Source: Candidatus Magasanikbacteria bacterium CG10_big_fil_rev_8_21_14_0_10_36_16 (lineage in GTDB: Bacteria; Patescibacteriota; Patescibacteriia; Magasanikbacterales; UBA922). From it: DNA of 17,667 nt. The stretch spans positions 9,977 to 27,643 of the forward strand of contig PFBU01000060.1 of NCBI GenBank assembly GCA_002773185.1, given 5' to 3'. Made by a program: the position numbers and the translations under genes. Shown here in pieces: positions 6,286 to 11,826 of this stretch. Positions within the stretch are counted from its first letter, which is position 1; the number at the start of each line of letters is the position of its first letter. A model generated the notes under the pieces. The model had not been told where the DNA came from and searched no databases. It was given only the letters and a program-made list of their open reading frames with translations.

Positions 6286-6356
6286 TGTTGTAAATGTTTA
6301 AAATGTTTTATCACTTCGTTTGTTGTAAATGAATTCAATTAGAACATCTACAACAA
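6286..6356. repeat. Direct and inverted copies of TGTTGTAAATG between sigma and anti-sigma genes
   Basis: TGTTGTAAATG occurs exactly at 6286-6296 and 6321-6331 (35 bp apart), and its near-reverse complement CATCTACAACA at 6345-6355. The last two form a 12-bp hairpin with one mismatch (6320-6331/6345-6356). No T-run follows. Could be a regulator site or an intergenic mRNA hairpin that tunes the sigma to anti-sigma ratio. Confidence 0.4.
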
Positions 6357-6365
6357 TTTCAACAT

Positions 6366-6947
6366 TTATATTTTACTTTTATTTATTTTCTCATAAATTA
6401 CCAAAAACTTTTTCTTGGCTCTATTTACCAACGTTCCCACAGTTCCAACTGGTTTTTTCAAAATATCTGATATTTCATTATAGTCTTTTTCTTCCAAAAA
6501 TTTCAAGACCAATACTTCACGATATTTTTTGTCCATTTGATCCAAAATCGTCCTTATCTCATCCTGCAATACTTTCTTATCAAAATGATCATCACTACCC
6601 ATACTATCAGCCAACCTTACCAAATCATTTTCCTCAAAATATTGCAATGGACGGACTTTTCTTTTCCTAAATTCACTAATAGTCTGATTGCGTACAACAC
6701 GATAAGCCCAAGAAGAAAATTTCAAACCATTATCAAAACTATTGAGTTTGAGGAACATACTAACAAATGCGTCTTGCAACACATCTTCTGCATCTTCATA
6801 TTTGACACCAGATATACGAATTATATATGACAAGAGTTTTTTTTCATATCTTTGAACCAAATACAAAAAATTCTCCTGATTTTCAAGACTCATAGCCACT
6901 AATTCGTTGTCGGTTTTTTCACTGATAGATTCGTCTGAAACAATCAT
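6366..6947 (-). CDS. ECF-type RNA polymerase sigma factor
   Basis: 193-aa sigma-70-family factor with only regions 2 and 4, the ECF layout. Region 2 covers about 28-98: helix YEKKLLSYIIRISG, core-binding DAEDVLQDAFVSMF (52-65), -10-recognition helix SSWAYRVVRNQTISEFRKRK (78-97). Region 4 covers about 128-182, with the helix-turn-helix DYNEISDILKKPVGTVGTLVNRAKKKF (split here as DYNEISDILKK, then PVGTVGTLVNRAKKKF). It redirects RNA polymerase to a stress or envelope regulon. It is followed by a three-TM gene, its probable anti-sigma partner. A housekeeping-type promoter (6976-7004) lies about 22 nt upstream of the ATG, so initial expression seems to depend on the primary sigma. Target promoters cannot be read from this window. 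Confidence 0.9.
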   Translation of the reverse strand: MIVSDESISEKTDNELVAMSLENQENFLYLVQRYEKKLLSYIIRISGVKYEDAEDVLQDAFVSMFLKLNSFDNGLKFSSWAYRVVRNQTISEFRKRKVRPLQYFEENDLVRLADSMGSDDHFDKKVLQDEIRTILDQMDKKYREVLVLKFLEEKDYNEISDILKKPVGTVGTLVNRAKKKFLVIYEKINKSKI

Positions 6948-6975
6948 AAAGACTTATTTACTAGATATTACGTCT

Positions 6976-7004
6976 ATTATGCACTTTTTCTTTCAGAAAT
7001 TCAA
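6976..7004 (-). promoter_or_regulatory. Promoter of the ECF sigma operon
   Basis: On the minus strand: -35 TTGAAT (7004-6999), 17-bp spacer, -10 CATAAT (6981-6976). Predicted start near 6969, about 22 nt before the ATG at 6947. Confidence 0.5.
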
Positions 7005-7069
7005 TAGCAGATGACTCTAAAAAGCCTTTACTTAAGCAAAATATATGATATCTTTAAATCATCAAAAGT

Positions 7070-7146
7070 ATTGTTCCATTGTCCTATTGCCCCATTGTGA
7101 TTTTCAATTTGTCAGTGGGTCAATGAAACAATGATTCAATCAATTG
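7070..7146. repeat. Mirror-image array of 8-bp ATTG units
   Basis: The left half holds four ATTGNNNN units in 8-bp register (7070, 7078, 7086, 7094). After an 11-bp centre the right half has CAGT/CAAT units in the same 8-bp register (7113, 7121, 7129, 7137). The halves therefore form an imperfect inverted repeat with arms of about 28 bp in which every ATTG faces a CAAT (or CAGT). It ends at the -35 of the Nudix gene promoter. It is not a CRISPR (units far too short, no spacers). Confidence 0.5.
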
Positions 7147-7172
7147 TAATGTCTGACTACTTTTGTTATGAT
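7144..7172 (+). promoter_or_regulatory. Promoter of the DUF1653-Nudix gene
   Basis: -35 TTGTAA (7144-7149), 17-bp spacer, extended -10 TGTTATGAT with hexamer TATGAT (7167-7172). Predicted start near 7179, about 19 nt before the ATG. Its -35 overlaps the end of the ATTG/CAAT array. Confidence 0.55.
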
Positions 7173-7197
7173 AAATCTAATCTTAACTAAATAAAAT

Positions 7198-7830
7198 ATG
7201 TCTGAAATCAAAAAAGGAATCTATCGTCACTACAAAGGCAAAGAATACGAAGTAATGGGAATAACCAAGTATGAGCCCACTCTTGAAGATCTCGTCCTAT
7301 ACAAACCTTTATACGAGCAAAATATGTGCGATTACTGGGTCAGACCTGTCGCTAATTTTGTAGAAGATGTAGAATGGGAAGGAAAAAAAATGCCACGTTT
7401 TGAATTTATAAAAGAAAAAACAGAAAGACCAAAAGTTGGAATTGGTGTAATTATAATGAAAGATAATAAAGTTCTGGTCGGAAAAAGAATTAATGCACAT
7501 GGTGGAAACACTTACCATTTTACAGGTGGTCATTTAGAATTTGGAGAAAGTTGGAAAGAGTGTGCAAAAAGAGAAACACTTGAAGAATCTGGAATTGTAA
7601 TAGATAATGTAAAATTTCTAACAGCTACGAATGATTTTTTTAAAAAAGAAAACAAACACTACAATACAATATTTGTTTTGTCTGACTATATTTCAGGAGA
7701 ACCTGAAGTAAGAGAACCCCACAAATGTCTTGGTTGGGATTGGTATGATTGGGATAATCTACCAACCCCCCTTTTTACTCCAATTGAAAATTTGCTAAAA
7801 ACAGGAATTAACCCTTTTGAAAATAAATAA
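7198..7830 (+). CDS. DUF1653-Nudix hydrolase fusion
   Basis: 210 aa in two domains. Residues 1-68 match DUF1653 (GIYRHYKGKEYEVMG at 7-21, then YWVRPVANF at 46-54). Residues 79-200 are a Nudix hydrolase, an enzyme that cleaves X-linked nucleoside diphosphates. The Nudix box GX5EX7REXXEEXGX is complete at 111-133: G111, E117, R125-E126, E129-E130, G132. The HFTGGHLEFGES segment resembles the NUDT1/NUDT15-like group of dNTP-sanitising and related enzymes; which nucleotide is cleaved cannot be read. The lone gene has its own promoter and ends in a bidirectional terminator shared with the convergent DsbA-like gene. Position close to AhpC and SOD genes fits a role in clearing oxidised nucleotides, but that is inference. 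Confidence 0.9.
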   Translation: MSEIKKGIYRHYKGKEYEVMGITKYEPTLEDLVLYKPLYEQNMCDYWVRPVANFVEDVEWEGKKMPRFEFIKEKTERPKVGIGVIIMKDNKVLVGKRINAHGGNTYHFTGGHLEFGESWKECAKRETLEESGIVIDNVKFLTATNDFFKKENKHYNTIFVLSDYISGEPEVREPHKCLGWDWYDWDNLPTPLFTPIENLLKTGINPFENK

Positions 7831-7837
7831 TTAAAAC

Positions 7838-7877
7838 AAAAAAAACGGCTTCTATCTAGAAACCGTTTTTTATTTTT
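7838..7877. terminator. Bidirectional terminator between Nudix and DsbA-like genes
   Basis: Stem AAAAACGG (7841-7848)/CCGTTTTT (7863-7870) with inner pairs TTCT/AGAA. T-runs follow on both strands (plus: TTTTTTATTTTT; minus: eight T from the A-run 7838-7845). It lies between two convergent genes. Confidence 0.8.
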
Positions 7878-7905
7878 GCTGACTCTGCTGTGTCTGCTAA
7901 AAAAG

Positions 7906-8685
7906 CTAATTCAAATATTGTTTAATCATTTGTTCTACTTGAGTATATGGATAAGCACCATTGATAGCAGTTTTTGTGCCGTCTGGTCCAATCAAGACTG
8001 AGTATGGAGTACCTTGTCCACCAGCAGCCTGACCATCAGCTTCGTCATTTTGAATTTTGGTAGCAAAATCTTTGTTTTGGTAACAAGTATTGAATTTACT
8101 CAAATTGAGACCAAGTTGTGTGGCAAATTTTGGTAACAATGTCAGATCAAGAGTATTGTTTGAATTAGTTGTTTTGTAAACTAAATCAGTATATTCCCAG
8201 AATTTTCCTTGAGCACCAGCACATTCTAGAGCGTTTGCCTCAGTACGAGCTTGACTGTGAAGACCATCAAGAGGCATATTACGATAAACCCAACGTACTT
8301 GATCACCATAATTGGTCATAACCTGTTGCATTGTTTGATGAAATGCTTTACAAAATGGACACTCTGGATCAGAAAATTCTACAATTGTAATTTTGGCATT
8401 GGCATTACCTCTAATATGGTCTATTTTAGAATCCACAGCTTTGACAGTAATATTAGCAGGAGCACCATTATTAGCGACAGCAGTATCACTACCTGCAGTA
8501 TTCACAGCCACATCATTATTGCCATTATTATAAGCCAAGGCACCAGCGTTACCACCTTTCAAAAAGATGCCAAGTAAAATAAAAAATCCTACTGTACAAA
8601 GAAGCATGACTCCACCTACCAAACCAAACAAAAAGGTTTGTTGAGGATTCATCACTTCAAAAATACTTTTGTTTTTTTCTTCCAT
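7906..8685 (-). CDS. Membrane-anchored DsbA-like thiol oxidoreductase
   Basis: 259 aa. A short cytoplasmic N-terminus, one membrane helix (about 18-42), a Gly/Ala/Asn-rich linker (43-78), then an extracytoplasmic thioredoxin-fold domain of the DsbA/BdbD/DSBA-oxidoreductase type (about 80-259). Active site C109-P-F-C112 in DPECPFCKAFH; cis-proline loop GTPYSVLIG with P227. Two further Cys (C155 in LECAGAQGKFW, and C201) occur where many DsbA-family members of this group carry a second pair. Role: forming or isomerising disulfides in exported proteins. It is divergent from the AhpC gene. A disulfide catalyst suggests exported Cys proteins; the two-repeat protein at 4667 has no Cys in its mature part, so it is not an obvious substrate. 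Extended -10 promoter at 8734-8742. Confidence 0.9.
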   Translation of the reverse strand: MEEKNKSIFEVMNPQQTFLFGLVGGVMLLCTVGFFILLGIFLKGGNAGALAYNNGNNDVAVNTAGSDTAVANNGAPANITVKAVDSKIDHIRGNANAKITIVEFSDPECPFCKAFHQTMQQVMTNYGDQVRWVYRNMPLDGLHSQARTEANALECAGAQGKFWEYTDLVYKTTNSNNTLDLTLLPKFATQLGLNLSKFNTCYQNKDFATKIQNDEADGQAAGGQGTPYSVLIGPDGTKTAINGAYPYTQVEQMIKQYLN

Positions 8686-8733
8686 ATTTTTTATTAGAAG
8701 TTAAATAATTAATAAATTAATGAGTGAGTGTTT

Positions 8734-8742
8734 ATTTTAACA
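8734..8742 (-). promoter_or_regulatory. Extended -10 promoter of the DsbA-like gene
   Basis: TGTTAAAAT on the minus strand (8742-8734): TGn followed by TAAAAT. No good -35 at 17 bp. Predicted start near 8727, about 42 nt before the ATG. Confidence 0.35.
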
Positions 8743-8836
8743 TACTACGCAAGATAAGGGAAATATCTTTCCAAAAAATTCAAGTTTACAAAATTTTACT
8801 TTACTTAGTATAGCACGCCAGAAATAAATGTACAAT

Positions 8837-8862
8837 TGTGGAAACAAGACTAGTTTTCCACA
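8837..8862. promoter_or_regulatory. Inverted repeat TGTGGAAA-N10-TTTCCACA upstream of ahpC-like gene
   Basis: Perfect 8-bp arms at 8837-8844 and 8855-8862 with a 10-bp spacer, in the divergent region between the DsbA-like and AhpC-like genes and about 68 bp before the AhpC ATG. Two half-sites spaced about one and a half to two helical turns fit a dimeric regulator, for example a redox regulator; no regulator gene is identified. TTTTCCACA (8854-8862) is also one mismatch from a DnaA box. Confidence 0.4.
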
Positions 8863-8919
8863 GATTGACTAAATAACTCTAATATAGTACCATAAAAGTA
8901 TTAATTTATTAAACTTTAT

Positions 8920-8928
8920 TTATCCACA
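8920..8928 (+). promoter_or_regulatory. DnaA-box consensus 9-mer directly before the ahpC-like start
   Basis: TTATCCACA ends 1 nt before the ATG at 8930, where a ribosome binding site would be expected. No Shine-Dalgarno is present. May be chance. Confidence 0.25.
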
Positions 8929-8929
8929 T

Positions 8930-9514
8930 ATGGAAGAACAAATTTATCGTCCAAGTTTCATTGGACAAAAAGTTCCTGATATGGAATTGGAAACTTTCAG
9001 TAACAATGACATTGTAAAAATTAACCCAAGTAAAATGGGAGGAAAATGGTCTATCCTTTTCTTTTACCCAGCTGACTTCACTTTTGTCTGTCCTACTGAG
9101 CTAGAAGATATGGCTGAGACTTACGAAACATTCAAATCTTTCAATACTGAAATTTTGAGTGTAAGTACTGACACTGTCTTTGTCCACAAAGCTTGGCACG
9201 ATCACTCAGAAGCTATCAAAAAAGTAAATTTCCCAATGCTGGCTGACCCAACTGCTAAGTTTTCAAAAACTCTTGGCGTTTATCTACCAGAAGAAGGTGT
9301 TGATTTGCGCGCCACATTTATCGTCAATCCAGAAGGTGTCATCAAATCTTACGAAATCAATGACAACAGTATTGGTAGAAACTCAGAAGAATTGGTCAGA
9401 AAACTACAAGCCGCTCAATTCGTAGCTGAACACGGTGACAAAGTCTGTCCAGCAAAGTGGAAACCTGGTAAGGATACTTTGACACCAGGATTGGATCTTG
9501 TGGGGAAGATCTAA
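8930..9514 (+). CDS. ahpC: AhpC-type 2-Cys peroxiredoxin
   Basis: 194-aa cytosolic peroxidase that reduces hydrogen peroxide and organic hydroperoxides. The active-site motif PxxxTxxC is complete (P47, T51, peroxidatic C54 in DFTFVCPTEL); R127 (LRATF) completes the catalytic set, and the resolving C173 lies in VCPAKW as in typical 2-Cys AhpC enzymes. Length is near the family norm of about 187. No AhpF or obvious thioredoxin reductase is nearby, so the electron donor is unknown. It stands 187 nt upstream of the superoxide dismutase gene on the same strand with an inverted repeat between, and is divergent from the DsbA-like gene. The ATG is the only sensible start (MEEQIYRPSFIGQ); no Shine-Dalgarno. 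Superoxide removal by SOD yields the peroxide this enzyme consumes. Confidence 0.96.
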   Translation: MEEQIYRPSFIGQKVPDMELETFSNNDIVKINPSKMGGKWSILFFYPADFTFVCPTELEDMAETYETFKSFNTEILSVSTDTVFVHKAWHDHSEAIKKVNFPMLADPTAKFSKTLGVYLPEEGVDLRATFIVNPEGVIKSYEINDNSIGRNSEELVRKLQAAQFVAEHGDKVCPAKWKPGKDTLTPGLDLVGKI

Positions 9515-9533
9515 ATAAACAATTATAAATAAA

Positions 9534-9605
9534 CAAATTCCAAATAATACACAAATAACAAACTACAAATTTGTTTATTGTAAATTGTAATTTATTTGGA
9601 ATTTG
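9534..9605. repeat. 14-bp perfect inverted repeat between ahpC and sod
   Basis: CAAATTCCAAATAA (9534-9547) and TTATTTGGAATTTG (9592-9605) enclose 44 bp that itself contains further complementary A+T blocks. Direct copies AATTTGTTTATTGT and AATTTGTATATTGT follow on the right. No G+C-rich stem with T-run, so it is a poor terminator; it resembles a small A+T-rich dispersed palindrome. Confidence 0.5.
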
Positions 9606-9701
9606 CAATTTGTATATTGTCTATTTTAAATTTTAAACAATAAACCAATAAATTAGAAAAGTTGATTATATCTAATATATTTATTTTTAAGCAAAACATT
9701 T

Positions 9702-10286
9702 ATGTTCGAACTACCAAACCTTCCTTTTACCAAAGATTCTATGCCAGACTTTTGTAGTGCTGAGACTTTTGATTTTCACCATGGCAAACACCATGCTGCT
9801 TATGTCAGCAAGCTCAATGTGGCAATAGAAGGCACAGACTATGTCGGCAAAGAATTGGAAGAAGTAATCAAAACTTCCAAGAGTGAAAATAATCTAGCAG
9901 TATTCAATAATGCTGCCCAACATTTCAATCACAGTTTTTTCTGGTTATGTCTAAGTCCAGAAAAACAAGAAGTGAGTGAAAACTTGATGAACAAAATTGT
10001 CGAAAATTTCAATTCTTTAGACAATTTAAAAGAAAAATTTACTACCGCAGCCACTTCTCTATTTGGCTCTGGCTGGACATGGTTAGTAGAGACTAGTGAT
10101 GGAAAATTGGAAATATTACAAACCAGCAATGCCAATACTCCCCTGACAGAAGGCAAAAAACCTTTACTTACTCTAGATGTTTGGGAGCATGCTTACTACA
10201 TAGATTTCCGCAACGCTCGTCCAGATTTCATTGCCAAGTTTTGGGATCATGTGAATTGGAAGATAGTTGAGGAGAGAATGGCTTAA
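9702..10286 (+). CDS. sodB: Superoxide dismutase, Fe/Mn family (Fe-like)
   Basis: 194 aa, full length for the family. Converts superoxide to oxygen and hydrogen peroxide in the cytoplasm. All four metal ligands are visible: H26 (FDFHHGKHHAAYV), H77 (NNAAQHFNHSFF), D159 and H163 (LDVWEHAYYIDFRN). The outer-sphere Gln sits at Q73 (NNAAQ), the position used by Fe-type enzymes, whereas Mn-types have Gly there; cambialistic use of Mn cannot be excluded. Residue 27, after the first ligand, is His instead of the common Tyr of Fe-SODs. No signal peptide. It follows the AhpC gene, and a strong bidirectional terminator separates it from the convergent rpoD. Confidence 0.96.
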   Translation: MFELPNLPFTKDSMPDFCSAETFDFHHGKHHAAYVSKLNVAIEGTDYVGKELEEVIKTSKSENNLAVFNNAAQHFNHSFFWLCLSPEKQEVSENLMNKIVENFNSLDNLKEKFTTAATSLFGSGWTWLVETSDGKLEILQTSNANTPLTEGKKPLLTLDVWEHAYYIDFRNARPDFIAKFWDHVNWKIVEERMA

Positions 10287-10319
10287 AAACATTGAAACAC
10301 TAAAACATAGAAACAATTA

Positions 10320-10350
10320 AACAATCTCTTGTGAAGAGATTGTTTTTTAT
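10320..10350. terminator. Terminator after sod (convergent with rpoD)
   Basis: Perfect 11-bp stem AACAATCTCTT (10320-10330)/AAGAGATTGTT (10334-10344), 3-nt loop, then TTTTATATTTT on the plus strand. On the minus strand the stem is followed by a weaker TTTAATTG, so it may also end the dnaG-rpoD transcript. Confidence 0.85.
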
Positions 10351-10378
10351 ATTTTAATATTTTTATATTTTCATTCAC

Positions 10379-11767
10379 CTAGTAGTCCCTAAGCTTCTTA
10401 ATCACATCAAAATCCTTAATCTTATCAAGCGCTTTGGATTCAATCTGTCTAATACGTTCACGAGTAACACCAAATTCTTTACCAACTTCTTCTAGAGTAT
10501 GAGTGACACCATCGTCTAGACCAAAACGCATTTCAAGAATTTTCTTCTCACGAGGAGACAAATCTTTGACAGCTTCTTTGATATAATCTTTGAGTAATTC
10601 CACACCAGCGGCTTGAGATGGGCTGACAGATTTCACATCTTTAATAAAGTCTGAAAGTGAAGTATCGTCGTCATCGTCGTCCCCTACTGAAGTTTCAAGA
10701 GAAACAGTATCTTGAGAAATTTTGATAATATGTTTGACTTTTTCTATTTCTTCACCCATCTCGGCGGCAATTTCTTCTGGAGTTGGATCACGACCAAGAT
10801 CTTGAAGCAAATGACGAGAAACCTGTTGCAAACGATTGATTGTCTCTACCATGTGGACTGGAATACGAATCGTACGAGAATGATCAGCCAGAGCGCGCGT
10901 GATAGCTTGTCTAATCCACCAAGTGGCGTAAGTAGAAAATTTGTAACCTTTACGATAATCAAATTTTTTCACTGCGCGAAATAAACCAATATTTCCTTCT
11001 TGAATAAGATCAAGCATTGACAAAGATTTGCCTACAAATTTCTTAGCAATAGAAACCACGAGACGCAAATTAGCTTCAATCATTTTGCGTTCTGCGTTCT
11101 TATCTCCTCTTTCCCGACGCTTGGACAAAGAAACTTCTTCGTCAGCGGTGAGAAGGGGCACTTTACCAATCTCACGCAAATACATTTGGATAGAATCTTG
11201 AGAAATATTTGCTAAATCAAAAGATAGACCAGCTCCTACATCAGGTTGGTCACCTTGTAGACCAGTCATGACAATATCACGGTGGGTGTTATAATTATTT
11301 CCTAATAATCCACCTTGTTGGGCTTCCACCACAGAAACACTATTTCTATCCATTTGTTCCAAAAATGTTTCATAGACATCTAAATAATTTTCCAATCTAT
11401 CAAAAAGCATGAGTATTTCATGCTCAGTCAAAAAACCTCTTTCTCTACCCTTCTTGACCAACTTAGAAACCTGGTCAGCTGATGGTATGACAAAATTCTT
11501 GTCAAATTGTGATTTGTCAAGTTTTATTACTTGTTTTTGTTTAAATTTTTTAGAATAAATTTTCTTACTAGAGACTATTTTTTTGGCGACCCGCTTAGTA
11601 TTATTACTTCGGGAAATATTTTTTGCTTTAGAAACCGACCTTCTGGCTACGAATTTCTTAAGCTTTTTAGGAGCTGTCTTTTTAACAGCTTTTTTGGTGG
11701 TTGCTCGAGCCTTTTTACTTACTTTGGCTTTTGCAGATTTAGTTGTACTCTTTGTGCCACGAGGCAT
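10379..11767 (-). CDS. rpoD: Primary sigma factor RpoD with Lys-rich N-terminal extension
   Basis: 462 aa from the ATG at 11767 (MPRGTKS). The frame continues 19 codons upstream to a TTG (11824), but that stretch is hydrophobic and unlike the family, so the ATG is preferred. Directs RNA polymerase to housekeeping promoters. Order: basic low-complexity tail rich in Lys, Arg, Ala, Thr and Ser (2-80); region 1.1-like 100-145; region 1.2 from DSIQMYLREIG (191-201); region 2 with ANLRLVVSIAKKF (232-244) and the -10-reading DYRKGYKFSTYATWWIRQAI (270-289); region 3 from RTIRIPVHM (298-306); an acidic run of six Asp (363-368); region 4.2 helix-turn-helix EEVGKEFGVTRERIRQIES (426-444). It starts 59 nt after the dnaG stop, the classical dnaG-rpoD pair. 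Consistent with a normal sigma-70 regulon, -35/-10 promoters of usual form are seen across the window. Confidence 0.96.
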   Translation of the reverse strand: MPRGTKSTTKSAKAKVSKKARATTKKAVKKTAPKKLKKFVARRSVSKAKNISRSNNTKRVAKKIVSSKKIYSKKFKQKQVIKLDKSQFDKNFVIPSADQVSKLVKKGRERGFLTEHEILMLFDRLENYLDVYETFLEQMDRNSVSVVEAQQGGLLGNNYNTHRDIVMTGLQGDQPDVGAGLSFDLANISQDSIQMYLREIGKVPLLTADEEVSLSKRRERGDKNAERKMIEANLRLVVSIAKKFVGKSLSMLDLIQEGNIGLFRAVKKFDYRKGYKFSTYATWWIRQAITRALADHSRTIRIPVHMVETINRLQQVSRHLLQDLGRDPTPEEIAAEMGEEIEKVKHIIKISQDTVSLETSVGDDDDDDTSLSDFIKDVKSVSPSQAAGVELLKDYIKEAVKDLSPREKKILEMRFGLDDGVTHTLEEVGKEFGVTRERIRQIESKALDKIKDFDVIKKLRDY

Positions 11768-11826
11768 GGGATTGAAATTAGTTCTACTTAAAAAAGTAAG
11801 AACGATAAATAATTTTAAATTCAAAA

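Noticed and set aside
7070..7146. CRISPR array
   Set aside because: Units are 8 bp with no conserved repeat of 20 bp or more and no unique spacers; no cas genes.
8837..8928. Replication origin
   Set aside because: Only one exact and one near DnaA box, no dnaA/dnaN and no A+T-rich unwinding block in array form.
11768..11824. RpoD start at TTG 11824
   Set aside because: The added 19 residues are hydrophobic and unlike sigma factors; ATG at 11767 (MPRGTKS) is more natural.
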